Positions 20,727-30,310 of a DNA stretch of 64,000 nt are shown in pieces (positions within the stretch are counted from its first letter, which is position 1; each line of letters opens with the position of its first letter). The stretch covers positions 1 to 64,000 of the forward strand of contig NZ_JAOZVR010000016.1 in assembly GCF_025869515.1 (NCBI RefSeq), given 5' to 3'. The notes beneath the pieces are model-generated. The model made no database searches. It worked only from the letters and a program-made list of their open reading frames with translations, and was not told the DNA's origin. This stretch comes from Ferrovibrio sp. (lineage in GTDB: Bacteria > Pseudomonadota > Alphaproteobacteria > Ferrovibrionales > Ferrovibrionaceae). The position numbers were made by a program, and so were the translations under genes.

Positions 20727-21347
20727 CTATTTGCCCTGCCGCTGCATCTGCCGGTCATGCCAGCGCGCCAGCAGCAGGGCCGCCAGGGCACCGACCAGGG
20801 CCATGAACATGTCGGACTGCGTATCCCACTCGTCGCCCTGGGTGCCGAGGAATTCATCCGCGCCCTGACCCAGGCTGAGCGCGGCCGCCCATTCGATCAG
20901 CTCATACATGGCGCTGATGGCGAGGCAGATGCAGACTGCCAGGAAACCGACCAGCCCCCGGCTGCCGATGCGGAACACACGGATCAGCAGTTCGCGCGCG
21001 ATGATCGCCGGCACGAAGCCCTGGGCCAGATGGCCGATGCGGTCGTATGGATTGCGCTCCAGCTGCAGCCAGTCCTGCAGCCAGAAACCGAGCGGCACGC
21101 GGGCATAGGTATAGGCGCCGCCCAGCATCAGGATCAGGCCATGCAGGGCGATCAGCGCCATCGCCAGATCGCTGAAGCGGAAACGCTGCCGCGTGGCGAA
21201 CAGGATCGGCCAGGCGATGATGGCGGGCAGGACCTCCATCAGCCAGGTGAGCCTGTCGTAGGGTGCGATGCCGCTCAGCACCAGTCCGACGGCCCAAGCC
21301 GCCGTCAGTAGCCAGAACATGCGACCGCTTATGCCGCCCCCCATCAA
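20727..21347 (-). CDS. DUF2238 family membrane protein (YjdF-like)
   Basis: Multi-TM; NPYDRIGHLAQGFVPAIIARELLIR and SAMYELIEWAAAL motifs. Confidence 0.85.
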   Translation of the reverse strand: MMGGGISGRMFWLLTAAWAVGLVLSGIAPYDRLTWLMEVLPAIIAWPILFATRQRFRFSDLAMALIALHGLILMLGGAYTYARVPLGFWLQDWLQLERNPYDRIGHLAQGFVPAIIARELLIRVFRIGSRGLVGFLAVCICLAISAMYELIEWAAALSLGQGADEFLGTQGDEWDTQSDMFMALVGALAALLLARWHDRQMQRQGK

Positions 21348-23398
21348 GCTGCCTGGGACCAGCTGCGGTCAACCAGCGCCACAATGGCGCGCATAATGGC
21401 GGTAAGGTCATAATCCTTCGGCGTGAAGACCCCGGCGATGCCGGCGGCTTTCAAGCGCGCCTCGTCCTCGGGCGGAATGATGCCGCCGACCACCACCGGC
21501 ACCCCGCCGATGCCCTCGGCGCGCATGCGCTGCATCACCTCGGTCGCGAGTTCCACATGGCTGCCCGAGAGGATGGACAGGCCGACCAGATGCACGCCCT
21601 CTTCGAGGGCGGCGGCGACAATCTGCTCCGGCGTCAGGCGGATGCCCTCGTAGACCACTTCCATGCCGCAATCGCGCGCCTTCACGGCGATCTGCTCGGC
21701 GCCGTTGGAATGGCCGTCGAGACCCGGCTTGCCGACCAGCAGCTTGAGCGGACGGCCCAGCCGCCTGGCCACGGCCTTCACTTCCTCGCGTAGCTCGTCC
21801 ATGCCGTCATTCGCCAGCGCGCCGCTGGCGGCCGAAACGCCGGTCGGCGCACGATATTCGCCGAATACCTTGCGCAGGATGGCAGCCCATTCGCCGGTGG
21901 TGACGCCGGCCTTGGCCGCAGCGATGCTCGGCTCCATGATATTGCGTCCCTCGCGCGCCGCAGCTTCCAGCCCGGTCAGTGCGGCATCGACAGCCTTCTG
22001 GTCGCGACTGGCACGCCACGCCTTCAGCCGCTCGATCTGCTCGGATTCGGCAGCCGGATCGACCGTCATGATCGCGCCACCCTCGGTGGCGACCAGCGGA
22101 GACGGCGCGCTTTCGGTGAACCTGTTGACGCCGACCACGGTGATCGCGCCGGTTTCGATGCCGCGCACGCGCGCGGTGTTGCTTTCCACCAGCGCCTGCT
22201 TGAGGTAGCCGCTCTCGACCGCCTGGATCGCGCCGCCCATATCCTCGATGCGCTTGAGCTCGGCACGCGCCGCCTGCTTCAGTTCCTCGACCTTGGCATC
22301 GATTGCGGGATTGCCATCGAACAGATCGCCGTATTCCAGCAGGTCGGTTTCATAGGCGACGATCTGCTGCAGGCGCAGCGACCATTGCTGGTCCCAGGGC
22401 CGCGGCAGGCCGAGCGCTTCGTTCCAGGCCGGCAACTGCACGGCGCGGGCACGGGCTTTCTTGGACAATACCACCGCCAGCATCTCGAGCAGGATGCGAT
22501 AGACGTTGTTTTCCGGCTGCGGTTCGGTCAGGCCCAGCGAATTGACCTGCACGCCGTAGCGGAACATCAGGGCCTTGGGGTCGGTGACGCCATAGCGTTC
22601 GCGTCCGATCTCCTCCCAGAGATCGACGAAGGCGCGCATCTTGCAGATCTCGGTGACGAAGCGGATGCCGGCATTCACGAAGAAGCTGATACGGCCGAAA
22701 GCCTGGGCAAAATCCTCCGCTGGCACCTGGCCGCTGTCGCGCACCGCATCGAGGACTGCGATTGCCGTTGCCAATGCGTAAGCCAGTTCCTGCACCGGTG
22801 TGGCGCCGGCTTCCTGCAGGTGATAGCTGCAGACATTGGTGGGATTCCATTTCGGCAGCTCGCGATAGGTGAAGGCGATCACGTCGGTGATCAGCCGCAT
22901 CGAGGCTGCCGGCGGATAGATATAGGTGCCGCGCGAGAGATATTCCTTGATGATGTCGTTCTGCACCGTGCCGTTCAGGTCGGCGCGCTTGGCGCCCTGT
23001 TCCTCGGCCACCGCGATATAGAGCGCCAGCAGCCAGGCGGCCGGGGCGTTGATGGTCATCGAGGTATTCATCTGCGCCAGCGGAATCTGGTGGAACAGCA
23101 CCCGCATGTCGCCCAGATGGCTGACCGGCACGCCGACCTTGCCCACCTCGCCCCGCGCCAGCACATGGTCGCTGTCGTAGCCGGTCTGGGTCGGCAGGTC
23201 GAAGGCGACCGACAGGCCGGTCTGGCCGCGGCCCAGATTGGTCCGGTACAGCTCATTCGAGGCCGTGGCCGAACTGTGGCCTGAATAGGTGCGGAACAAC
23301 CAGGGCTTTTCCGCGTTATTCTTTTCGCGGTTGCGAAGGCCAGTGGCCGTAGTACCATCAGTTGAGCGAGTCGCGGTCATAATTTTATTCCGTGTCAA
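21344..23398 (-). CDS. ecm: cobalamin-dependent acyl-CoA mutase, probable ethylmalonyl-CoA mutase
   Basis: PWLFRTYSGHSSATASNELYRTNLGRGQTGLSVAFDLPTQTGYDSDH; B12-binding GKPGLDGHSNGAEQIA; adjacent to ccr. Confidence 0.9.
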   Translation of the reverse strand: MTRNKIMTATRSTDGTTATGLRNREKNNAEKPWLFRTYSGHSSATASNELYRTNLGRGQTGLSVAFDLPTQTGYDSDHVLARGEVGKVGVPVSHLGDMRVLFHQIPLAQMNTSMTINAPAAWLLALYIAVAEEQGAKRADLNGTVQNDIIKEYLSRGTYIYPPAASMRLITDVIAFTYRELPKWNPTNVCSYHLQEAGATPVQELAYALATAIAVLDAVRDSGQVPAEDFAQAFGRISFFVNAGIRFVTEICKMRAFVDLWEEIGRERYGVTDPKALMFRYGVQVNSLGLTEPQPENNVYRILLEMLAVVLSKKARARAVQLPAWNEALGLPRPWDQQWSLRLQQIVAYETDLLEYGDLFDGNPAIDAKVEELKQAARAELKRIEDMGGAIQAVESGYLKQALVESNTARVRGIETGAITVVGVNRFTESAPSPLVATEGGAIMTVDPAAESEQIERLKAWRASRDQKAVDAALTGLEAAAREGRNIMEPSIAAAKAGVTTGEWAAILRKVFGEYRAPTGVSAASGALANDGMDELREEVKAVARRLGRPLKLLVGKPGLDGHSNGAEQIAVKARDCGMEVVYEGIRLTPEQIVAAALEEGVHLVGLSILSGSHVELATEVMQRMRAEGIGGVPVVVGGIIPPEDEARLKAAGIAGVFTPKDYDLTAIMRAIVALVDRSWSQAA

Positions 23399-23459
23399 GT
23401 TGACGTTAGGTCATTATATTTCCGGTTGCACGGCGTATTCGAAATATCATAACCTCTGC

Positions 23460-23525
23460 TGCATTGCAAAACGATCTTGCCATTTTTTCGCTTCTGCAAA
23501 AAGATGGTATCCGCTTTGCAATGCA
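23460..23525. promoter_or_regulatory. candidate regulator-binding region: perfect 11-bp inverted repeat plus an internal TGCAAA site
   Basis: TGCATTGCAAA (23460-23470) and TTTGCAATGCA (23515-23525) are exact reverse complements; CTGCAAAAA sits between them; located between divergent ecm and ccr. Confidence 0.6.
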
Positions 23526-23632
23526 CCGTCTTAGGTGTCCGGCAAGGCTAATCCCGGCCTAACCGGCCCAACAAGCACAAACCTGCGTTCATAACGAACG
23601 TCGTACAGGGATAGCACAGGAGGAGTTTCGTC

Positions 23633-24988
23633 ATGTCGAATGCGGGTGGATCCGTTGTCGCGCTGCCGACCGCCCAATTACAGGGGGGCCAGGCTCAGGC
23701 TGCCCAGGCCGCCGCTAAGGTTCAGGATGCGGCCGGCGCCCATAAAGACCTCTATGAGGTCGGTGAAATTCCGCCGCTCGGCCATGTGCCGAAGAATATG
23801 TATGGCTGGGTGATCCGGCGCGACCGCCACGGTCCGCCCGAGCAGTCGATGCAGCTCGAAGTCGTGCCCACCCCGGAAATCGATGCCGACGAGGTGCTGA
23901 TTCTCGTGATGGCTGCCGGCGTGAACTACAACGGCGTCTGGGCCGGCCTCGGCGTGCCGATCTCGCCCTTCGACGTCCACAAGGCCCCGTTCCACATTGC
24001 CGGCTCGGATGCTGCCGGTATCGTCTACGCCGTCGGCCGCCGCGTGAAGCGCTGGAAGGTTGGTGACGAAGTCATCGTGCACTGCAACCAGGATGACGGC
24101 GACGACGAGGAGTGCAACGGCGGCGATCCGATGAACTCGCCCTCGCAGCGTATCTGGGGCTACGAGACGCCGGATGGCAGCTTTGCGCAGTTCGCCCGCG
24201 TGCAGTCGCGCCAGCTGATGCCGCGGCCGAAGCACCTGACCTGGGAAGAAAGCGCCTGCTATACACTGACGCTGGCGACCGCCTATCGCATGCTGTTCGG
24301 TCATCGCCCACATATCCTGCGGCCGGGCCACAATGTGCTGGTCTGGGGTGCCGCCGGCGGCCTGGGTTCGATGGCGATCCAGCTGATCGCGATCTCCGGC
24401 GCCAATGCCATCGGCGTGATCTCCGATCCGTCCAAGCGCGACTTCGTGATGAGCCTCGGCGCCAAGGGCGTGATCAACCGCAACGACTTCGATTGCTGGG
24501 GCCAGCTGCCGCCGGTGCTGGATGCCGAGAAATACGGCGCCTACATGAAGAAGTGCCGCGAATTCGGCAAGGCGATCTGGGAAGTCACCGGCAAGGGCAA
24601 CGATGTCGATTTCGTCTTCGAACATCCGGGCGAGCAGACCTTCCCGGTCTCCTGCTTCGTGGTGAAGCGCGGCGGCATGGTGGTGTTCTGCGCCGGCACC
24701 ACCGGTTTCAACCTTACCTTCGACGCGCGTTTCGTGTGGATGCGGCAAAAGCGCATCCAGGGCAGCCATTTCGCCAACCTGCTGCAGGCCAGCCAGGCCA
24801 ACCAGCTGGTGATCGAACGTCGTCTCGATCCCTGCATGTCGGAAGTCTTCAGCTGGGCCGATATCCCGCGCGCCCATACCAAGATGTGGAAGAACCAGCA
24901 TAAGCCCGGCAACATGGCGGTACTGGTCAGCGCCAAGACGCCTGGCCTGCGCACCATCGAGGATGCTATCGAAGCGGGCAACTCATAA
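23633..24988 (+). CDS. ccr: crotonyl-CoA carboxylase/reductase
   Basis: YEVGEIPPLGHVPKNMYGWVIRRDRHGPPEQSMQLEVVPTPEIDADEVLILVMAAGVNYNGVWAGLG; AGGAGG RBS. Confidence 0.96.
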   Translation: MSNAGGSVVALPTAQLQGGQAQAAQAAAKVQDAAGAHKDLYEVGEIPPLGHVPKNMYGWVIRRDRHGPPEQSMQLEVVPTPEIDADEVLILVMAAGVNYNGVWAGLGVPISPFDVHKAPFHIAGSDAAGIVYAVGRRVKRWKVGDEVIVHCNQDDGDDEECNGGDPMNSPSQRIWGYETPDGSFAQFARVQSRQLMPRPKHLTWEESACYTLTLATAYRMLFGHRPHILRPGHNVLVWGAAGGLGSMAIQLIAISGANAIGVISDPSKRDFVMSLGAKGVINRNDFDCWGQLPPVLDAEKYGAYMKKCREFGKAIWEVTGKGNDVDFVFEHPGEQTFPVSCFVVKRGGMVVFCAGTTGFNLTFDARFVWMRQKRIQGSHFANLLQASQANQLVIERRLDPCMSEVFSWADIPRAHTKMWKNQHKPGNMAVLVSAKTPGLRTIEDAIEAGNS

Positions 24989-25005
24989 CGCCCCTCGATG
25001 CTGAC

Positions 25006-25033
25006 CGGTTGGCGGGGGCAACCCCGCCAACCG
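25006..25033 (+). repeat. 12-bp perfect hairpin with GCAA tetraloop in the ccr-mcd intergenic region
   Basis: CGGTTGGCGGGG-GCAA-CCCCGCCAACCG; no T-run follows. Confidence 0.8.
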
Positions 25034-25085
25034 CCTTTCAGGATTTAATTTCCACTCCGATTTTTTTGTCGAGAATGAGCCCCGC

Positions 25086-26786
25086 ATGTCTGCTGCTCCC
25101 AAGCCCACTCCCATTTCTGATGTCCTGCTGATTGCCGATCTGCTACCGCTGTGTGGCAAGGCCCTGGAAGCCGCCGAACAGCTGCTTGGCCACGCCACCG
25201 CTGCCGTGGCGCAGCGGGTGCGCGGCATCGACGGCAATATCGACGGCGCGCGGCTGGAAGAAGAGCAGTTCGCCACCCATGGCCTGGCCTGGCTCGCTAC
25301 CTATGTGGCAACGCTGAAGGAAAGCCTGCACTGGGCCGAGCGCCTGCAGGCCGAAGGCAAACTGCGTGAACTGGAACAGCTGATCCTGCAGGCCGGCTTC
25401 GGCGAATATCTCGCCCAGATGATGGGCGGCATCAGCATGAGCCAGGTGGAAATCTGCCGCCTGTCCGATCTCGGCGTCACTCCGGACGCGCAGCAGGCAA
25501 TGCTGGTGCCGGCGGCGAAAACCCTGATCGGTGCCGGTAATACGCCGGCCGTGCGCAGCCGCATCGCCGAATTGGTCAAGGACGGGCTCGCGACCGGCGA
25601 TTTCGGCGAGCTGGGCCTCGACGAGACCATGGCGATGGTGCGCGAGCAGTTCCGCCGCTTCGGCGAGGACAAGGTGGTGCCGTTTGCCCATGACTGGCAT
25701 CGCAAGGACGAATTCATTCCGATGAGCGTGGTGGACGAGATGGCCGAACTCGGCGTCTTCGGCCTGACCATCCCGGAAGAATACGGCGGCCATGGCCTGG
25801 GCAAGACGGCGATGTGCGTCGTCTCCGAGGAACTCAGCCGCTGCTATATCGGCGTCGGCAGTCTCGGCACCCGCGCCGAGATCGCCGCCGAACTGATCCT
25901 GCGCGGCGGCACTGAAGAACAGCGCAAGCAGTGGTTGCCCAAGCTGGCTTCGGGCGAAATCCTGCCCACCGCCGTGTTCACCGAACCAAATACCGGCTCC
26001 GATCTCGGCTCTCTGCGTACGCGGGCGGTGAAGGACGGCGATGTCTACAAGGTGACCGGCAACAAAACCTGGATCACCCATGCGGCACGCACCGACCTGA
26101 TGACCCTGCTGGCGCGCACCGATCCCAATGAGAAGGGCTATCGCGGTCTTTCCATGTTCCTGGCCGAAAAGCCGCGCGGCGACGATGCCAACCCCTTCCC
26201 TGCCGAAGGCATGACCGGTGGCGAGATCGAGGTGCTGGGCTATCGCGGCATGAAAGAATACGAGATCGGTTTCGACGGTTTCACCGTGAAGGCCGAGAAC
26301 CTGCTGGGCCAGCGCGAGGGCCAGGGCTTCAAGCAGCTGATGGAGACCTTTGAGTCGGCCCGCATCCAGACCGGCGCCCGGGCACTCGGTGTGGCGCAAT
26401 GCGCTATGGAGCTTGGCCTGAAATATGCGAACGAGCGCATCCAGTTCGGCAAACCGATCTACAGCTTCCCGCGCGTGCATGGCAAGATCGCCTGGATGGC
26501 GGTGGAAACCATGCTGGCGCGACAGCTCTGCTATTTTGCCGCGCGCGAGAAGGATCAGGGCCGGCGCTGCGACCTGGAGGCCGGTATGGCCAAGCTGCTG
26601 GCCGCCCGCATCGCCTGGGCCAATGCCGACAACGCCCTGCAAGTGCATGGCGGCAACGGCTATGCCGAGGAATATCCGATCAGCCGCGTGCTCTGCGACG
26701 CGCGCATCCTCAACATCTTCGAGGGTGCCGCCGAAATCCAGGCGCAGGTGATCGCGCGTCGCCTGCTGGAAACCCGCAACGGTTAG
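25086..26786 (+). CDS. mcd: acyl-CoA dehydrogenase, probable (2S)-methylsuccinyl-CoA dehydrogenase
   Basis: 566 aa with an N-terminal extension; acyl-CoA dehydrogenase motifs AVFTEPNTGSDLGSLRTRAV and QVHGGNGYAEEYPISRVLCDARILNIFEGAAEIQ; downstream of ccr. Confidence 0.88.
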   Translation: MSAAPKPTPISDVLLIADLLPLCGKALEAAEQLLGHATAAVAQRVRGIDGNIDGARLEEEQFATHGLAWLATYVATLKESLHWAERLQAEGKLRELEQLILQAGFGEYLAQMMGGISMSQVEICRLSDLGVTPDAQQAMLVPAAKTLIGAGNTPAVRSRIAELVKDGLATGDFGELGLDETMAMVREQFRRFGEDKVVPFAHDWHRKDEFIPMSVVDEMAELGVFGLTIPEEYGGHGLGKTAMCVVSEELSRCYIGVGSLGTRAEIAAELILRGGTEEQRKQWLPKLASGEILPTAVFTEPNTGSDLGSLRTRAVKDGDVYKVTGNKTWITHAARTDLMTLLARTDPNEKGYRGLSMFLAEKPRGDDANPFPAEGMTGGEIEVLGYRGMKEYEIGFDGFTVKAENLLGQREGQGFKQLMETFESARIQTGARALGVAQCAMELGLKYANERIQFGKPIYSFPRVHGKIAWMAVETMLARQLCYFAAREKDQGRRCDLEAGMAKLLAARIAWANADNALQVHGGNGYAEEYPISRVLCDARILNIFEGAAEIQAQVIARRLLETRNG

Positions 26787-26795
26787 CCTCTGGGT

Positions 26796-27743
26796 CTAAC
26801 GGCCTATGAAATCCGTGCTGGTCGGGTTGCTGCCGCAGACCAGCACGGCGACCTTCTCGCCCGGCTGCGGCACATAGCGGCCAGACAGCAATGCGGCAAA
26901 GGCCGCGGCGCCGCCAGGCTCGGCTACCAGCCGGAGCTTGTCCCAGAGCGCCGCCTGCGCTTCACTGATCGCGTTGTCAGCCACCAGCACGGATGCAGCG
27001 ACATGCTTCTGCGCGATCGGAAACATCAGGCTGCCGATCATCTTCGGCGCCAGTGAGTCCGCGGCAATCCCGCCGGCCGGCGCCTCCACCGGCCTGCCGG
27101 CCTTGAGCGCCATATGCAGCGTCGGTGCCGCCTCCGGTTCTACAGCCACCACCTTCACCTTGCCGCTATACCACGCGGCGATGCCGCCGATCAGGCCGCC
27201 GCCGCCGACGGCCACCAGCAGGGTGTCGATTTCCGGCGCCTGCTGCTCCAGTTCGAGGCCGACGCTGCCTTGGCCGATCAGCGTTTCCGGCTGATCATAG
27301 GCATGAATCGCCATGGCGCCGCTCTGCGCCAGCCAGGCCTCACTGGCCGCCAGCGCATCGGCATAACGCTCCCCGCCCACCACCAGATCGGCGCCATAGC
27401 CGCGGATACGCGCGATCTTCATCGGTGCCGCGATGCTGGGCACGAAAATCTTGGCCGGCACCTTCAGCACCATGGCGGCATAGGCCACCGCCGCGCCGTG
27501 GTTGCCGCCCGAGGCCGCCACCACGCCAGCCGCCGGCACCGGACGCTGCAGTAGGCTGGTGAAGGCGCCACGCGGCTTGAACGAGCCGGAATGCTGCAGC
27601 AGTTCAAGCTTGAACTGCACCTCTGGTATCGGCAGGCCGAAATCGATGCCATTCACCGCAATCATTGGCGTGCGCCGTATGTAAGGTGCGATCCGCTCAT
27701 AATTGGCGGCGATGGTGGCACGGTCGACGATTGGCTGGGTCAT
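26796..27743 (-). CDS. PLP-dependent threonine/serine dehydratase family protein
   Basis: FKLELLQHSGSFKPRGAFTSLL (PLP Lys) and LLVAVGGGGLIGGIAAW. Confidence 0.9.
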   Translation of the reverse strand: MTQPIVDRATIAANYERIAPYIRRTPMIAVNGIDFGLPIPEVQFKLELLQHSGSFKPRGAFTSLLQRPVPAAGVVAASGGNHGAAVAYAAMVLKVPAKIFVPSIAAPMKIARIRGYGADLVVGGERYADALAASEAWLAQSGAMAIHAYDQPETLIGQGSVGLELEQQAPEIDTLLVAVGGGGLIGGIAAWYSGKVKVVAVEPEAAPTLHMALKAGRPVEAPAGGIAADSLAPKMIGSLMFPIAQKHVAASVLVADNAISEAQAALWDKLRLVAEPGGAAAFAALLSGRYVPQPGEKVAVLVCGSNPTSTDFIGR

Positions 27744-27825
27744 GGGCTCTGGGTGAAGGTGGGGCCGACAGGGGCGGGCGTGGAAACCGGCTTGACTATA
27801 ATTAGGGAAATGGCTAATTGGCAAT

Positions 27826-28137
27826 ATGCCTTCCGGCGAAACATTTCACGCTCTCTTCCGGGCACTGGCCAGCGACCGCCGCCTGGCTATTCTGGACTGG
27901 CTGCGCAATCCCCGTGCGCATTTCCGCCCGCAGACGGACGGCGACCTAGTGAAGGACGGCGTCTGCGGCCTGCTGATCGCCGAGAAACTGGGGGTCAGCC
28001 AGCCAACCGCCAGCGAACATCTGAAAATCCTGCAGCAAGCCGGCCTGCTGCAGGGCAAGCGGATCAGGCAGTGGACCTTCTACCGCCGCGACGAAGCCGC
28101 CATCGCCAAGCTGAAGCAAGCTCTGCGCGATCTCTAG
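27826..28137 (+). CDS. ArsR-family transcriptional regulator
   Basis: FHALFRALASDRRLAILDWL...KLGVSQPTASEHLKILQQAGLLQGKRIRQWTFYRRDE winged helix. Confidence 0.88.
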   Translation: MPSGETFHALFRALASDRRLAILDWLRNPRAHFRPQTDGDLVKDGVCGLLIAEKLGVSQPTASEHLKILQQAGLLQGKRIRQWTFYRRDEAAIAKLKQALRDL

Positions 28138-28580
28138 TCCGGCCGCCCGCCATCGAGAATCCGCATGATTGTCTGCATGGCAGACAGCAGATCGCGCTGT
28201 TCGCCTTCAACCAGCGGCCGCAACAGCTGAGCCACCTCGCGGCTGGCGGCACGATCCAGCGGTGCGAAGGTGGTCCGGCCGAGAGACGTCAGCCGCAGAT
28301 GATATTCGCGCCGGTCATGCGGACTGGGCTCGCGCAGGAGCAGGCCATTGCGGCGGAAACGCTGCAGAATCCGGCTCAGATAACCAGCGTCGAGGCCTAG
28401 CCGCTGTCCGAGTGTACCGGCCGTGGTCGGTTGCCCATGCGCAAGCTCGAACAGCACCCGCACTTCCGTCAGCGAAAATTCGCTTTGCAACAGGCCATCA
28501 TCCAGCGCACCGATACAGCGCGTGTAAAACCGGTTGAAACGCCGCACCGCGGCAATGCGCCCGACCTGCCGCCCCGTCAT
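28134..28580 (-). CDS. MarR-family transcriptional regulator
   Basis: FSLTEVRVLFELAHGQPTTAGTLGQRLGLDAGYLSRILQRFRRNGLLLREPSPHDRREYHLRLT; start at 28580 overlaps the upstream stop. Confidence 0.88.
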   Translation of the reverse strand: MTGRQVGRIAAVRRFNRFYTRCIGALDDGLLQSEFSLTEVRVLFELAHGQPTTAGTLGQRLGLDAGYLSRILQRFRRNGLLLREPSPHDRREYHLRLTSLGRTTFAPLDRAASREVAQLLRPLVEGEQRDLLSAMQTIMRILDGGRPD

Positions 28581-29497
28581 GCCGGCCGGCCGCGTTGCGA
28601 CGCCGACCATGTCGCCAGCGCAAAGCCTGCAATGATCAGTACAATGCCCGCAATGTGGAAACTGCGCACCGGTTCGCCCAGCGTCAGCATCGCGAGGATG
28701 GCGGTAAAGACCGCGACCAGGTGGAACGATACGCCGGTCATCGTCGCCCCCAGCATGGCAACGCAGCGGTTCCATAGGATGAAGGCAAGCAGCGAGGCGA
28801 ACAGGCCGATATAGAGCACGGCCGCCACGGAGGCCGGATCGAAAGGGATTGTCGCACCGGCGGCAAGCTCCCACAGCCAGAAGGGCAGTAGCACGAGCAG
28901 GCCTGAAACCATGGTCGCCGCAAGAAAAACGAAGGGATCGAGCGCTGCAGCACGACGGCGCAGCAATACCGAGTACAACGCGTAATTCAGAATCGCCAGC
29001 AGCACCAGCAGGTCGGCGCGCTCAAACCGCAACGCCAGCAGGGCTGCGACATCCCCCCGCGAAACGATCCAGCAGACACCCGCGAAAGACACCGCAATAC
29101 CCAGCAGCGTGGGGCGTGATACCTTCTCGCGTCCCAGCAGAAAGGCAGCGACGGGAATCATCAACGGCAGGGTCGAGTTCAGGAACGCCACATTGACGGC
29201 CGGCACCGAGCGCAGGGCAACATAGGCCAGCGCATTGTAGCCCGCGATACCGAAACCGCCGCAGAGCAGGATCAGCCCGCGCTGGCGCCACAGCAGGGCG
29301 CGCTGGCGCCAGGCCTGTGCGGCAACGAAGGGCAACAGAAGCAACAGCGCCACCAGCCAGCGCCCGACCGCGAGCGTCACCGGCGGCATCGTCTCGGCCA
29401 GTCCTCGCCCGAGCACCAGGTTACCTGCCCAGAATGCCGGCGGCAGCCAGAGCAGCAGGTAAGGGCGCTGCCAGATCGCCTGCAGCCACCGGGTCAT
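28577..29497 (-). CDS. EamA/DMT family transporter
   Basis: About ten hydrophobic segments; typical DMT repeats (NVAFLNSTLPLMIPVAAFLLGREKVSR). Confidence 0.9.
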   Translation of the reverse strand: MTRWLQAIWQRPYLLLWLPPAFWAGNLVLGRGLAETMPPVTLAVGRWLVALLLLLPFVAAQAWRQRALLWRQRGLILLCGGFGIAGYNALAYVALRSVPAVNVAFLNSTLPLMIPVAAFLLGREKVSRPTLLGIAVSFAGVCWIVSRGDVAALLALRFERADLLVLLAILNYALYSVLLRRRAAALDPFVFLAATMVSGLLVLLPFWLWELAAGATIPFDPASVAAVLYIGLFASLLAFILWNRCVAMLGATMTGVSFHLVAVFTAILAMLTLGEPVRSFHIAGIVLIIAGFALATWSASQRGRPA

Positions 29498-29500
29498 GTC

Positions 29501-30220
29501 TCAGGCCGGATCAAGGCCGAGCCGCAGACGCCGGTTATGCCGCCCCTTGTTGTCGATCTTGAGGATGCGCAGCTGACGCGAGGCCCCGGTCGAGGCCAGA
29601 TGCGTGCCACCGCAGGCCTGGCGGTCGAGTCCTGCAATTTCGATGACACGGATCAGCCCGTCGCTGGTCGGCGGTGGCGCGACCGAGCGCGACCGCAGCA
29701 GGCCCTTCTCGTCATAGGCGTCATCGAGTGGCAGATAGCTTTCCCGCACCGGCAAGTCCTGACGGATGGCATCGTTGATCGCCGGTTCAAGCGCACGCAG
29801 CCGGTCGTTATCGGCATCAGGCAGATCGAAGTCAATTCGTGCCGTGGCATCGGCATTCATCTGTACCCCGGTGACCAGTGCGCCGTCGAAGGCCTGGAAG
29901 ACCAGCGCATTGATGATGTGCAGATCGGTATGCAGCTCGCGCATGGTCTGCCGGAAAACCGGATCGACCTTGGCCTCCACCTCGCCGGTCAGCTCCACCG
30001 GCTGCGCCAGCCTGATCCACAGCCGGCCGTCGATGCTGTCGAACCCCGCCACCGCCACCGCCCCTTCGCTCCAGTGTAGCATGCCCTGGTCGGGTAACTG
30101 GCCGCCGCCGCCGGGATAGAAGGGCATCTCGGCCAGGCGCACGAGGCCCGGGCGGCTCTCCGCCACCGTACTGCGCAGCTCCATGACATCGGGATTCAGA
30201 TGACAGAAATATCGTGACAT
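29501..30220 (-). CDS. alanyl-tRNA editing protein (AlaX-like)
   Basis: PFYPGGGGQLPDQG and ELHTDLHIINALVF; RQACGGTHLASTGASRQLRI. Confidence 0.88.
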   Translation of the reverse strand: MSRYFCHLNPDVMELRSTVAESRPGLVRLAEMPFYPGGGGQLPDQGMLHWSEGAVAVAGFDSIDGRLWIRLAQPVELTGEVEAKVDPVFRQTMRELHTDLHIINALVFQAFDGALVTGVQMNADATARIDFDLPDADNDRLRALEPAINDAIRQDLPVRESYLPLDDAYDEKGLLRSRSVAPPPTSDGLIRVIEIAGLDRQACGGTHLASTGASRQLRILKIDNKGRHNRRLRLGLDPA

Positions 30221-30310
30221 TAACCACCTCATAGTCCTGGGGCGGACGATAGGCAGGCGATCAGCGGCATTCTTGGTGAAAATTGCGCGCGCGGAACTCC
30301 GCCGCCGCAG

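Noticed and set aside
18986-20806. 606-aa plus-strand ORF
   Set aside because: Antisense to the phosphotransferase/ATPase gene; composition typical of a shadow ORF.
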